DNA from: Halanaerobium kushneri
Lineage (GTDB): Bacteria > Bacillota > Halanaerobiia > Halanaerobiales > Halanaerobiaceae
Length of the DNA stretch: 64,000 nucleotides
Assembly: GCF_900156285.1 (NCBI RefSeq)
Contig: NZ_FTNC01000008.1
Location: 62,001-126,000, forward strand
Direction of reading: 5' to 3'
The notes under the pieces were generated by a model. It was not told the origin of the DNA and searched no databases. It saw only the letters and a program-made list of their open reading frames with translations. The translations under genes were made by a program, and so were the position numbers. Numbering within the stretch: position 1 is the first letter of the stretch; every line of letters begins with the position of its first letter. Of this stretch, positions 9,004-17,736 are shown in pieces.

Positions 9004-9019
9004 TGAGATACGTGTTTCA
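9004..9019. promoter_or_regulatory. Putative LacI-type operator, site 1 (TGA-N3-ACGT-N3-TCA)
   Basis: TGAGATACGTGTTTCA is an interrupted palindrome with an ACGT centre. It ends 20 bases before the LacI-family start at 9040. The same pattern recurs twice before the GH127 gene (10116-10131 and 10149-10164), which suggests the regulator binds its own leader and the neighbouring operon. Confidence 0.65.
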
Positions 9020-9039
9020 TTTAGGAAAGGCTGATATTT

Positions 9040-10101
9040 ATGAAAATGAAAAATATAACCATTTCAGATATAGCAGAAAAACTCAATTTATCTCGCAGCA
9101 CCATAGATAGAGTAATAAATAATAGAGGGAGTGTAGCTCCCGAAACTAAGAGAAAAATTTTAGATTATATAGAAAAAATAAATTATAAGCCCAATCGGGC
9201 AGCAAAACATCTTTCTAAAAGAACAAGTTGTACAATTGGGATTTCTTATTATCTTCCTGAGAATTTTGCAGCTCAGATTAGAAAAGGTATTAATGATGTT
9301 TATAATGAGTTGCAGGCATATGGACTTAATTTAATTATTAAAGAGGCCGGTTCAGCTGAAGAACAGGAAAAACAGATTAAGCAAATGCAAACCGAAATAG
9401 ATGGATTGATTGTAGCTCCCTGGAATCCCAAAAATTTAACTGAGTTAATTAATGAATTTATTGAGCAGGATCTTCCTGTAGTAACCTTTAATCGTGATGC
9501 ACCTGAGAGTAAGCGCCTATTTTATTTTGGCTGTGATTATTTTAAAGCAGGGAGAATTTCGGGAGAAATAATTGAAAAAATAACTTCTAAACCGGGCAAG
9601 ATAGCAATTATTAGTAATGAAGATGATTTAGTTGGTAAAAAACGGGTTGAAGGTTTTTATAGTATTTTAAAAGAAAGTTCTATTCACAAAATAATTGGTC
9701 CTTATACTATTTATGATCACTTTGGCATTAGTGATTCCTATACTGATAAAGATATTGATTACATTAAAAAAATTATTGAAGATAATCCAGATCTTAAAGC
9801 ATTTTATGTAGTAAATCAGAGTTTATATTTGGTTGCCAAAGTAGTTAAGGAAATGGGCAAAAAAGATCAGATAAATGTAATTGGCTTTGATCTTTTTGAT
9901 AAATTTATTCCTTTTATTAATGAAGATGTAATTGAAGCAGTAATCTGTCAGGAACCCTACAGCCAGGGTTATTTTCCGGTTCGAATTCTTTTTGAGATGC
10001 TGGCAGAAGATAGAGAAATAGAGAAATCAGAATATATAACCAGACTGGAAGTTGTGATGAGAGAAAATCTGAAATATTATAATGATTATCATTATTTATA
10101 A
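9040..10101 (+). CDS. LacI-family transcriptional regulator
   Basis: The 353-residue product has an N-terminal LacI helix-turn-helix (residues 4-50: ITISDIAEKLNLSRSTIDRV) with the hinge region NYKPNRAAKHLSK. A periplasmic-binding-protein-like effector domain follows to the C-terminus. The recognition helix differs slightly from the common TVSRVLN form (TIDRVIN). The ATG at 9040 has AGGAAAGG nine bases upstream. The gene sits between a strong terminator and the GH127/GH31/ABC locus, with matching 16-base palindromes before itself and before GH127. Autoregulation and sugar-responsive repression of that locus are therefore the most likely roles. The inducer is unknown. Confidence 0.88.
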   Translation: MKMKNITISDIAEKLNLSRSTIDRVINNRGSVAPETKRKILDYIEKINYKPNRAAKHLSKRTSCTIGISYYLPENFAAQIRKGINDVYNELQAYGLNLIIKEAGSAEEQEKQIKQMQTEIDGLIVAPWNPKNLTELINEFIEQDLPVVTFNRDAPESKRLFYFGCDYFKAGRISGEIIEKITSKPGKIAIISNEDDLVGKKRVEGFYSILKESSIHKIIGPYTIYDHFGISDSYTDKDIDYIKKIIEDNPDLKAFYVVNQSLYLVAKVVKEMGKKDQINVIGFDLFDKFIPFINEDVIEAVICQEPYSQGYFPVRILFEMLAEDREIEKSEYITRLEVVMRENLKYYNDYHYL

Positions 10102-10115
10102 ATTTTTAAGTATTT

Positions 10116-10131
10116 TGAAACACGTAACTCA
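10116..10131. promoter_or_regulatory. Putative LacI-type operator, site 2
   Basis: TGAAACACGTAACTCA has the same TGA-N3-ACGT-N3-TCA frame as the site at 9004. It lies 33 bases (about three helical turns) upstream of site 3, a spacing suited to cooperative binding on one face of the DNA. Confidence 0.65.
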
Positions 10132-10148
10132 TTTCTATTTGAGTATAT

Positions 10149-10164
10149 TGACACACGTAACTCA
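10149..10164. promoter_or_regulatory. Putative LacI-type operator, site 3, overlapping a TTGACA element
   Basis: TGACACACGTAACTCA repeats the operator pattern. The hexamer TTGACA at 10148-10153 overlaps its left half and could be the -35 box of the GH127 operon promoter, so binding would occlude polymerase. No convincing -10 box is visible at the ideal distance. Confidence 0.6.
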
Positions 10165-10165
10165 T

Positions 10166-10336
10166 TTTAAGCAGATAAAACCAGCTTTAACAACTATGAA
10201 GGTCAGAAAAGTTGAAATGGGTAAAGAGGCAGCAAATTTATTATTTAATAAATTAAATGGTAATGAAAGAACTTATCCTGTTAAAATTACTGTGCCCACC
10301 AAACTTATGCTTAGGGATTCAACAATAAAAGTTTAA
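10166..10336 (+). pseudogene. C-terminal remnant of a second LacI-family regulator
   Basis: Translation of this stretch gives KPALTTMKVRKVEMGKEAAN, continues through a Leu-rich helix and ends VKITVPTKLMLRDSTIKV. This is the classical C-terminal end of a LacI-family effector domain (the P-x-LTT...MG..A...L pattern and a final strand ending in RxS). No matching N-terminal domain exists upstream: the frame runs back only into the operator region and the end of the intact LacI gene. About 55 codons remain of roughly 340. The intact regulator just upstream has its own complete C-terminus, so this is not its displaced end. It is best read as the fossil of a deleted paralogue. Confidence 0.75.
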
Positions 10337-10375
10337 AGTGTTTTTGTGTTTCGAAATAGAAGAAAGGAGTATAGA

Positions 10376-12325
10376 ATGAGCAAAAAAAATTTAAAAGCAG
10401 TTGATTTAAAAAGAGTAAAATTAATATCAGGATTGTTGGCTCAGAAAAATAAGCTGGTGCGGAAAGAAGTAATTCCCTATCAGTGGCAGGCTTTAAATGA
10501 TGAGCTTCCTGATACTGAACCCAGCCATGCAATTGAGAATTTTAGAATTGCGGCTGGCCGTTCGGAAGGTGAATTTCACGGGATGGTTTTTCAGGACAGT
10601 GATGTGGCAAAATGGCTGGAAGCAGTTGCCTATCAGCTGACAGTTAATCCTGATCCTGAGCTGGAAAAGAGAGCAGACGAAGTTATTGATCTGATTGGAG
10701 AGGCCCAGCAGGATGATGGTTATTTAAATACATATTTTATTGTTAAAGAGCCTGAGATGAAGTGGAAGAATCTGGCTGAATGTCATGAACTCTACTGTGC
10801 CGGTCATCTGATTGAAGCTGCAGTAGCCTATTATAAAGCAACCGGGAAAGATAAGCTGCTGAAGATAATGCAGAAAAATGCTGATTTAATTGACAGCATA
10901 TTCGGTCTGGAAGCTGATAAACTAAAGGGTTATCCCGGCCACCAGGAAATCGAGCTGGCATTAATTAAATTATTTAATGTTACTGGTGAAGAAAGATACA
11001 GAGATTTAGCCAAATATTTTATTGATCAGAGAGGTCAAGAACCATTTTACTTTGAAAAAGAGTGGGAAGAGCGAGGAAAAGTAAACCACTGGCCTGATTT
11101 TAAGCAGAATACAGAACGCGAATATTATCAGGCACATGCTCCGGTTAGAGAGCAAAATGCTGCAGCCGGTCATGCAGTCAGAGCACTCTATATGTACAGC
11201 GGAATGGCAGATACTGCCAGAGTAAGTGGAGATCAGAGTTTAATTGAAGCTTGCAGAAGGCTATGGAGTAATACCACTAAAAAGCAGATGTATATTACAG
11301 GGGGAACTGGTTCAACAGTTCACGGAGAGGCCTTTACTATTGATTATGATCTGCCCAATGATACAGCTTATACAGAAACCTGTGCAGCAGTGGCATTAGT
11401 CTTTTTTGCTCAGAGAATGCTGCATTTAGAAAAAAAGGGTGAATATGCAGATGTAATGGAGCGCGCCCTATATAATGGCGCTTTAAGTGGGATGTCAGAA
11501 GATGGCAGGAGATTCTTTTATGTTAATCCTCTTGAAGTAAAACCTGAGGTAGCTAAAAATAGGAATGATCACCGCCATGTTAAGACTGTAAGGCAGAAAT
11601 GGTTTGGCTGTGCCTGCTGTCCTCCAAATCTGGCCCGCCTCCTGACTTCAATTGGCAGCTATATATATTCTCAAAATGAGGAAGAACTTTATGTTAATCT
11701 TTATAGTGACAGTCAAGCTAAGGTGGAATTTGGTGGTCAGGAAATAGAAATTATTCAAAATACTAATTATCCCTGGGAGGAAGAGGTAGAGATAGAGCTT
11801 AAAGCAGAACAAGCGGCAGAATTTACTTTAGCTTTAAGAATTCCCGGCTGGTGCAGAAAAGCAGCCTTACAGCTTAATGGGAAAAATATTAATATAACAG
11901 AACATCTGGAGGATGGATATCTGAGATTAAAGCGGAGCTGGCAGAATGATAAGCTAAAATTAATTCTCAAAATGCCAGTTGAAAAAGTTTATGCTAATCC
12001 CGAAATAAAAGAAGATCTTAATAAAGCTGCACTTCAGAGAGGTCCTATAGTTTATACTTTTGAAGAAGTGGATAACGGTAAAAATTTAGCTGCTTTAACA
12101 TTTGCAAGAGAGGCAAAATTAAAAGCTGAATTTGAAAAAGACCTGCTGGGGGGAGTAACTACCATAAAAACCAGGGCTAAAAAAGTAGATAGTTTAGGCT
12201 GGGAAGGAGATCTTTACAGCACCCAAAAACCTGGAAGCAGAGAAGTTGAAGTTAAAGCTGTACCCTATTACAGCTGGAACAACAGAGGAGAAGGAGAAAT
12301 GGCTGTCTGGTTAAATTCTAATTAA
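10376..12325 (+). CDS. GH127-family beta-L-arabinofuranosidase
   Basis: This 649-residue protein has the GH127 (former DUF1680) architecture: an (alpha/alpha)6 barrel followed by beta-sandwich domains. The N-terminal IENFRIAAGRSEGEFHGMVF and LAECHELYCAGHLIEAAVAY are family hallmarks. The zinc/nucleophile motif is present as WFGCACCPPNLARL, with Cys412, Cys414 and Cys415; in characterised members the first Cys of the CC pair attacks the sugar while zinc-bound. There is no signal peptide, so it acts on imported oligosaccharides in the cytoplasm. The ATG at 10376 follows AGGAG by six bases and is preferred to GTG 10346. It heads the GH127-GH31-ABC-YicI locus. Other GH127-clan arabinosidase specificities are possible. 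Confidence 0.87.
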   Translation: MSKKNLKAVDLKRVKLISGLLAQKNKLVRKEVIPYQWQALNDELPDTEPSHAIENFRIAAGRSEGEFHGMVFQDSDVAKWLEAVAYQLTVNPDPELEKRADEVIDLIGEAQQDDGYLNTYFIVKEPEMKWKNLAECHELYCAGHLIEAAVAYYKATGKDKLLKIMQKNADLIDSIFGLEADKLKGYPGHQEIELALIKLFNVTGEERYRDLAKYFIDQRGQEPFYFEKEWEERGKVNHWPDFKQNTEREYYQAHAPVREQNAAAGHAVRALYMYSGMADTARVSGDQSLIEACRRLWSNTTKKQMYITGGTGSTVHGEAFTIDYDLPNDTAYTETCAAVALVFFAQRMLHLEKKGEYADVMERALYNGALSGMSEDGRRFFYVNPLEVKPEVAKNRNDHRHVKTVRQKWFGCACCPPNLARLLTSIGSYIYSQNEEELYVNLYSDSQAKVEFGGQEIEIIQNTNYPWEEEVEIELKAEQAAEFTLALRIPGWCRKAALQLNGKNINITEHLEDGYLRLKRSWQNDKLKLILKMPVEKVYANPEIKEDLNKAALQRGPIVYTFEEVDNGKNLAALTFAREAKLKAEFEKDLLGGVTTIKTRAKKVDSLGWEGDLYSTQKPGSREVEVKAVPYYSWNNRGEGEMAVWLNSN

Positions 12326-12373
12326 TTAAAATAATTATTAAAAACGAGTAATATGAGATTAATTATTTATTAT

Positions 12374-12401
12374 AAAAAACCACTCAGAAAGGGGGGTTTT
12401 T
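12374..12401 (+). terminator. Weak hairpin between GH127 and GH31 genes
   Basis: AAAAACC can pair with GGTTTTT around a purine-rich loop; an alternative pairing uses ACTC and GAGT. The stem is weak, so it probably causes only partial termination inside the operon. Confidence 0.3.
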
Positions 12402-12449
12402 GAGTTAAAAATTCTGAAAATATAAGCAATTCAAAAAAGGGGGAGCGCA

Positions 12450-14498
12450 ATGTTCAAGCAAGAAGGAGATAAACTATTATACTTATATGACAACGAAAAA
12501 GTAATGGTTGAAGCCTGGGGTAAAGATTCGCTGAGAGTTCGAGTTACTCATAACAGTGATTTTACCGAGAATGACTGGGCTCTACTTCCACAAAAATCAG
12601 CTGAAGTAGAAATCGAAATTGTAGAAAATGCTAAAGCAAATAAAGATGAACTATTAGAGATGAATCTTGAAGAAGATAAAAACTATGCCAGAATAAGCAA
12701 TGGGAAAATAACAGCGATTTTTAATTCAGCCGGAGTTTTAACTTTTAAAAATCAAAAAGGAGAAACTTTAGTTCAGGAAAACTGGCAGCGGCGCAAAGAT
12801 GATCCAAGTATGTCTCTGGAAATAAGCGGCCGGGAAATGAAGGCTGTAGAAGGAGAAAACTATCGGGCAGTTTTCCGCTTTAAAGCTGATGATAACGAAA
12901 AAATTTATGGAATGGGACAGTACCAGCATAACTATTTGAATCAAAAAGGCTGTACCCTTGAGTTAGCTCACCGCAACTCACAGGCCTCAGTCCCTTTTAT
13001 GCTTTCAAATAAAGGTTATGGTTTTCTCTGGAACAATCCAGCAATTGGTTCTGTTACCTTTGCCAAGAATGGAACAGAGTGGCTGGCCAAAAGCACCAAA
13101 CAGGTAGATTACTGGATAACTGCCGGTGATACACCGGCTGAAATTGAAGAAAATTATGCAGATGTAAGCGGTAAAGTGCCGATGATGCCTGATTATGGAA
13201 TGGGGTTCTGGCAGTGTAAGCTGAGATACCGCACTCAGGAAGAAGTTATGGAGGTCGCCCGCAAACATAAAGATTTAGGTCTGCCGATGGATGTAATTGT
13301 TGTTGACTTTTTCCACTGGACTCAGCAGGGAGAATATAAATTTGATCCTGACTGCTGGCCTGATCCCGAAGCAATGATTGAAGAATTAGAAGAAATGGGG
13401 ATCAAAGTGATGGTTTCTGTCTGGCCAACTGTTGATTATAGAAGTGAAAATTTTGCTGAAATGATGGAAAAAGGATATTTAGTTAGAACAGAGCGTGGGG
13501 TTAGAGTTACCATGCAGATGTTTGGTCAGGAAGTGTTTTTTGATCCTACAAATCCTGAAGCAAGAAAATTTGTCTGGAATAAAATTAAGCAAAATTACTG
13601 GGACAAAGGTGTAAATATCTTCTGGCTTGATGAAGCAGAACCCGAATATACAGAATATGATTTTGATAATTACCGCTATTATCTGGGCTCAAATCTTGAA
13701 GTTGGCAATATTTATCCTGTTAAATATGCCAAAACCTTTTATGATGGAATGAGAGCAGAGGGAATGGAAAACCCGCTTAATCTGCTCCGCTGTGCCTGGG
13801 CTGGAAGTCAGCGTTATGGAGCTTTAGTCTGGTCTGGAGATATTGACTCTACTTTTAATTCACTGCAGCGTCAGCTGCGGGCAGGTCTTTCAATGGGAAT
13901 TGCCGGTATTCCCTGGGTAACTACTGATATCGGTGGATTTCAGGGAGCAAATATAAATGACGAAGACTTTAAAAAACTGCTGATCCGCTGGTTTGAATTT
14001 GGCTGTTTTAGTCCGGTCTTTAGACTGCACGGCTATCGGATGCCAGGCAGTGACTTTGAAAATGATATGATCTCAGGCATTGGAAAGCTGGGAAGTGGAG
14101 CCGAAAATGAGGTCTGGAGTTATGGTGAAAAGTATTTTGAAATTATGAAAAAATACCTTTTCCTAAGAGAAAGAATCAAACCATATATTGCTGAACAGAT
14201 GGAAGCAGCCCACAGGGATGGAACCCCGGTTATTAGACCGCTTTTTTATGATTTTCCTGATGATCAGAGAAGCTGGGATATTGATGATCAGTATCTCTTT
14301 GGCCCTGATCTTCTGGTAGCACCTGTTATTGAAGAAGAAAAATATCAGCGTCAGGTATATTTACCTGAAGGAGCAGTCTGGAAAAATGCCTGGAGCGAAG
14401 AAGAATTTAAAGGTGGCCAGGTGGTAACAGTTAAGGCGGAATTGGATACTATTCCATTATTTTTGAAAAATGATGCAGATTTACCGATAAAAGAATAA
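12450..14498 (+). CDS. GH31 alpha-glycosidase (alpha-xylosidase/alpha-glucosidase group)
   Basis: This 682-residue protein has the GH31 order: N-terminal beta-sandwich, (beta/alpha)8 barrel starting near MPDYGMGFWQCKLRYRTQEE, then C-terminal beta domains. The nucleophile is in FWLDEAEPEYT (Asp394) and the acid/base in VWSGDIDSTFNSL (Asp464). The DEAEPE form of the nucleophile motif is seen in alpha-xylosidase-like members more than in the DGxE-type alpha-glucosidases. No signal peptide is present. GGGGGAGCG precedes the ATG. It sits between GH127 and a sugar ABC importer, so it probably trims imported oligosaccharides. It differs clearly from the YicI-type GH31 further along the same locus, suggesting complementary linkages. 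Confidence 0.85.
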   Translation: MFKQEGDKLLYLYDNEKVMVEAWGKDSLRVRVTHNSDFTENDWALLPQKSAEVEIEIVENAKANKDELLEMNLEEDKNYARISNGKITAIFNSAGVLTFKNQKGETLVQENWQRRKDDPSMSLEISGREMKAVEGENYRAVFRFKADDNEKIYGMGQYQHNYLNQKGCTLELAHRNSQASVPFMLSNKGYGFLWNNPAIGSVTFAKNGTEWLAKSTKQVDYWITAGDTPAEIEENYADVSGKVPMMPDYGMGFWQCKLRYRTQEEVMEVARKHKDLGLPMDVIVVDFFHWTQQGEYKFDPDCWPDPEAMIEELEEMGIKVMVSVWPTVDYRSENFAEMMEKGYLVRTERGVRVTMQMFGQEVFFDPTNPEARKFVWNKIKQNYWDKGVNIFWLDEAEPEYTEYDFDNYRYYLGSNLEVGNIYPVKYAKTFYDGMRAEGMENPLNLLRCAWAGSQRYGALVWSGDIDSTFNSLQRQLRAGLSMGIAGIPWVTTDIGGFQGANINDEDFKKLLIRWFEFGCFSPVFRLHGYRMPGSDFENDMISGIGKLGSGAENEVWSYGEKYFEIMKKYLFLRERIKPYIAEQMEAAHRDGTPVIRPLFYDFPDDQRSWDIDDQYLFGPDLLVAPVIEEEKYQRQVYLPEGAVWKNAWSEEEFKGGQVVTVKAELDTIPLFLKNDADLPIKE

Positions 14499-14519
14499 TT
14501 CTTATAGTAAAGTACTGGC

Positions 14520-14525
14520 TATAAT
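14520..14525 (+). promoter_or_regulatory. Possible -10 element before the sugar-binding protein gene
   Basis: A perfect TATAAT lies 80 bases before the binding-protein start, in the 107-base gap after GH31. The -35 region is weak, so an internal promoter for the ABC genes is only a possibility. Confidence 0.3.
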
Positions 14526-14540
14526 TTAGAATAATAAAAT

Positions 14541-14557
14541 AGGAGGTGAAAATGTAG
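14541..14557 (+). promoter_or_regulatory. Start-stop element (strong Shine-Dalgarno, ATG-TAG)
   Basis: AGGAGGTGAA is followed by an ATG at 14552 whose next codon is TAG. A second, equally strong AGGAGGT and ATG 48 bases later start the real gene. The first element may be a duplication fossil or a minimal ORF that loads ribosomes on the leader. Confidence 0.4.
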
Positions 14558-14605
14558 TTACAGTTGGCTCTGATTATAAGTTAAAAAATTCTAGGAGGTA
14601 AAAAA

Positions 14606-15826
14606 ATGCAAAAACGTTCAGTTTTATTAGTTAGTTTAATTTCAATATTATTGGTTCTGAGTATTTCTACAGCTGTAATGGCTCAGACAACTGTTACTGT
14701 CTGGCACTATTTTGCTCCAGGAACAAATGCCCTGCGTTGGGCTGTTGATAAGTGGAATGGAAGCCATGAAGATATAAAAATTGAACACAGATATATACCA
14801 TTTGCAGATTTTAAGCGTGAGGTGACTAAAGCGATTACAACCAATACAGTCCCGGATATTATTTTTGTTGATAATCCTGACCATGCTCAATATGCTGCTA
14901 TGGGTGCTTTTGCAGATATTACTGAATATGTTGAGGATTGGGGACAGGCAGACCTCTATTTTGATGGTCCCTGGAATTCAACAATGTATGAAGGCCGCAA
15001 CTACGGAATACCACAAAATAGTAATACAATTGTCTTATTCTATAATAAAGATATGGTAAAAGCAGCCGGTTTAGAAGGGCCACCAGAAACCTGGGCAGAC
15101 TTTAGAGAGTATGCAGAAAAGTTGACTGATAAAGAAGCAAATGTAAGAGGACTATCAATGTGTGCCCGCAAAGCAGAAGATGGAGTATTTCAGTTCCTGC
15201 CTTATTTACAGATGGCCGGAGCAGATATTTATAGTCTTGATACTCCAGAAGCAGCAGATGGTTTAAGATTATTAGCTGATATGTATCAAAATGGCTGGAT
15301 GACTCCTGAATCAATTAACTTTGATCAATCCAGTGCCATGGGAGTTTTTGCCAGTCAGAATGCTGCAATGACAATGACAGGTCCCTGGGATTTAGGTCAG
15401 CTGGAAGATGTAGATTTTGATTGGGGTGTTGCACTACTTCCTTATAAAGAAGATGTTGGGATTAGAGCATCTGCGCTTGGTGGAGAAAACTTTGCCATTA
15501 TGAGTGGTGCTAAACATGTCGAAGAAGCCTGGGAGTTTATTAAGTGGACTCAGCGTAGGGATTTTGTCGAGCAAATGTATATTGAAGGTGGTAGATTACC
15601 TTCCAGAAGTGATGTGGCAGAAGAGTCAACCTACTGGACAGATGATCCAGTTCAGAGTAAGTTCCTAGAACAATTGGAATATGCTAAAGCAAGAGGTCCA
15701 CATCCAAAATGGCCGCAGATTTCAAACGAGATTCAGATAGCAATGCAGAAAGCATTAACCGGTCAGGCAACTCCAGAAGAAGCATTAGCAGAGGCTGCAG
15801 AAAATCTAAAATCAATACTTGAATAA
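14606..15826 (+). CDS. ABC carbohydrate transporter, periplasmic substrate-binding protein
   Basis: This 406-residue family 1 extracellular solute-binding protein has a Sec signal peptide (positive MQKR, hydrophobic core, cleavage after AVMA near residue 26). The mature part begins TTVTVWHYFAPG, a typical start for sugar-binding proteins, and contains NTVPDIIFVDNPD and YGIPQNSNTIVLFYNKDM. There is no lipobox cysteine, so the protein should be free in a periplasm. AGGAGG precedes the ATG. Two permease genes follow after a GC-rich hairpin, but no ATPase gene does. Given the neighbouring glycosidases it probably binds xylose- or arabinose-containing oligosaccharides, which is inference from context. 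Confidence 0.9.
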   Translation: MQKRSVLLVSLISILLVLSISTAVMAQTTVTVWHYFAPGTNALRWAVDKWNGSHEDIKIEHRYIPFADFKREVTKAITTNTVPDIIFVDNPDHAQYAAMGAFADITEYVEDWGQADLYFDGPWNSTMYEGRNYGIPQNSNTIVLFYNKDMVKAAGLEGPPETWADFREYAEKLTDKEANVRGLSMCARKAEDGVFQFLPYLQMAGADIYSLDTPEAADGLRLLADMYQNGWMTPESINFDQSSAMGVFASQNAAMTMTGPWDLGQLEDVDFDWGVALLPYKEDVGIRASALGGENFAIMSGAKHVEEAWEFIKWTQRRDFVEQMYIEGGRLPSRSDVAEESTYWTDDPVQSKFLEQLEYAKARGPHPKWPQISNEIQIAMQKALTGQATPEEALAEAAENLKSILE

Positions 15827-15837
15827 AATATCATATC

Positions 15838-15863
15838 AGGGCCCTGGATTTGTACCAGGGCCT
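15838..15863 (+). terminator. Intercistronic GC-rich hairpin between binding protein and permeases
   Basis: GGGCCCTGG (15839-15847) pairs perfectly with CCAGGGCCT (15855-15863) bar the end pair, with a seven-base loop and no real T-run. It is more likely a transcript-stabilising or attenuating stem than a full terminator. It would let the binding protein be made in excess over the permeases. Confidence 0.6.
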
Positions 15864-15893
15864 AATTTAGAAAAAGGAAGGAGTAGAGTCTAA

Positions 15894-16787
15894 ATGAATT
15901 TTAAAAATTGGATGCGTAAAAAAGGTTATTTATATGTTTTTTTAGCACCCTCTATTATTTTTATGGGTATATTTACAGCCTATCCAATTATCTATAACTT
16001 TATTATAAGTCTTCAGGATGTAAATGTAATGACTTTAGCCAGACCGGACAAAGAATTTGTTGGTTTAGAAAACTATATTAATATAATTACTGATTCCACT
16101 TTCCTGGTAGTTTTTAAAAATTCAGTAATTTTTACTCTGGGAAGTGTTTTTTTTCAGTTTATAATTGGTTTTGCGTTAGCTATGTTTTTAGTTAAAAATT
16201 TTCCTTTAAATAATTTTGTCAGAGGTTTTATTGTAGTTGGCTGGGTTATACCACCAGTGGTTGTGGGTACTGTCTGGAAGTGGTTATTAAATACTGATTT
16301 TGGTCTAATTAATTATTTTCTTTCTCAATTTCATCTGCTGACTAATAATATTAGCTGGCTTACTAATCCTGATATGGCAATGATCGGAATCTTAATTGCA
16401 AATATCTGGCTGGGGATCCCCTTTAATATGATGCTTTTAATCGGTGGTTTAACTGGTCTGCCCCAGACTGTTTTTGAGGCGGCAGAAATTGATGGAGCCA
16501 ACTGGTTTCAAAAGTTATTTTTTCTGACTATTCCGATGCTCAGACAGACAATTTCTGCTACTCTGATGCTGGGAATTATTTATACTTTTAAAGTTTTTGC
16601 TCTTATCTGGGTTATGACAGGTGGAGGGCCTGTAAATGCTACTAATGTATTGCCAACCTGGTCCTATCAACTTTCTTTTGACTTTTTCAACTTCAGTCAG
16701 GGAGCGGTAGTTGCCAATTTAATGTTTTTAATTATGCTTGTGTTTTCAATCGTTTATATTAATTATATAGCAGGGAAGGAAGATTAA
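15894..16787 (+). CDS. ABC sugar transporter permease (MalF/UgpA type)
   Basis: This 297-residue inner-membrane protein has about six transmembrane helices. The ATPase-docking EAA loop is EAAEIDGANWFQKLFFLTIP near residue 197. YLYVFLAPSIIFMGIFTAYP is the standard start of MalF-like permeases of the CUT1 class. It overlaps nothing but ends two bases before the next permease start, so translation is probably coupled. It should form the heterodimeric channel with the following gene and accept substrate from the upstream binding protein. Confidence 0.92.
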   Translation: MNFKNWMRKKGYLYVFLAPSIIFMGIFTAYPIIYNFIISLQDVNVMTLARPDKEFVGLENYINIITDSTFLVVFKNSVIFTLGSVFFQFIIGFALAMFLVKNFPLNNFVRGFIVVGWVIPPVVVGTVWKWLLNTDFGLINYFLSQFHLLTNNISWLTNPDMAMIGILIANIWLGIPFNMMLLIGGLTGLPQTVFEAAEIDGANWFQKLFFLTIPMLRQTISATLMLGIIYTFKVFALIWVMTGGGPVNATNVLPTWSYQLSFDFFNFSQGAVVANLMFLIMLVFSIVYINYIAGKED

Positions 16788-16789
16788 TA

Positions 16790-17614
16790 ATGAAAAAATT
16801 AATGAATAATAAATATCTCTATTCAGTGATTGCAATTTTAATTTTAATACTTTATTTTGCTCCCCTGTACTGGATGTTTGTTTCGGGTTTTAAACCTCCA
16901 CAGGATTTGTTTGAATATCCGCCAAAACTGATACCGACGAACATAACATTTGAGCCTCTGCAGAGAGTTTTTGCAGCAGGAGTCTTAAGATATTTGAGAA
17001 ATAGTTTTATAATTGCTGGTTCTTCAATGATTTTTACAATGATTGTTGCTTCTTTTGGTGCTTATGCAATTGCAAGGCTAAAAGCTCGCTGGGCTAATTG
17101 GATTTTGCTGTTTTTCCTGGTGGCTCAGATGTTACCACCAGTTTTAATGGCAACTCCTTTATTTATAATTTTTTACAATATGGGGCTGACAAATACTTAT
17201 CTAGCAGTGATTCTGGCAAATTCAACCCTGGCAGTACCTTTTGCTGTAATCATGCTGAGAACTGTATTTTTACAGGTGCCGAAAGACCTTGAAGAAGCTG
17301 CTATGATTGATGGCTGCACCAGATTTCAGACTGTAATTAAAATTACTTTTCCTGTTGCTAAAAGTGGAATGGTAGTAGTTTCAGTATTTTCTTTCATTTT
17401 TGCCTTTGGAGATTTTATTTATGCACTTTCAATGATGAATCAGGAACATATGCAGCCGGCAACTGTAGGCTTATATAACTTTATGGGTTCCCAGGCCATT
17501 CAGTGGAACAGTGTAATGTCTTTTGCCTCACTGACTGCACTGCCATTAATAATTATTTTTATTGTACTGCAGAAAAGAATTGTGCAGGGACTTTCTGCTG
17601 GTGCATTTAAATAA
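16790..17614 (+). CDS. ABC sugar transporter permease (MalG/UgpE type)
   Basis: This 274-residue partner permease has six predicted helices. The EAA loop is EEAAMIDGCTRFQTVIKITF near residue 168, with MFVSGFKPPQDLFEYPPKLIP in the first external loop, as in MalG-like proteins. It begins two bases after the stop of the first permease, with GGAAGGA before the ATG. No ATP-binding subunit gene follows. CUT1 systems in Firmicutes often share one MsmK-type ATPase encoded elsewhere, which is the likely arrangement here. Confidence 0.92.
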   Translation: MKKLMNNKYLYSVIAILILILYFAPLYWMFVSGFKPPQDLFEYPPKLIPTNITFEPLQRVFAAGVLRYLRNSFIIAGSSMIFTMIVASFGAYAIARLKARWANWILLFFLVAQMLPPVLMATPLFIIFYNMGLTNTYLAVILANSTLAVPFAVIMLRTVFLQVPKDLEEAAMIDGCTRFQTVIKITFPVAKSGMVVVSVFSFIFAFGDFIYALSMMNQEHMQPATVGLYNFMGSQAIQWNSVMSFASLTALPLIIIFIVLQKRIVQGLSAGAFK

Positions 17615-17736
17615 TAGACTGGTCTGTAGAGAAAAATAATTTAACTTTTTATGAGTTTTGATTTGATAATTCGGTTAGTTGGTAATTTTAGTTAATTGTA
17701 AAAATGACAATATTAACTTAGAAATGGAGGCAGAAA

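Noticed and set aside
10082-10165. Open frame upstream of the LacI remnant as part of a real 84-codon gene
   Set aside because: Its first 28 codons translate the end of the intact regulator and the operator region; only the last 55 or so codons resemble a known family, so it was called a remnant instead.
16412-16421. GGGGATCCCC palindrome as another LacI operator
   Set aside because: It lies inside the permease coding sequence, lacks the four-base GGGA/TCCC spacing, and is easily explained by Gly-Ile-Pro codons.
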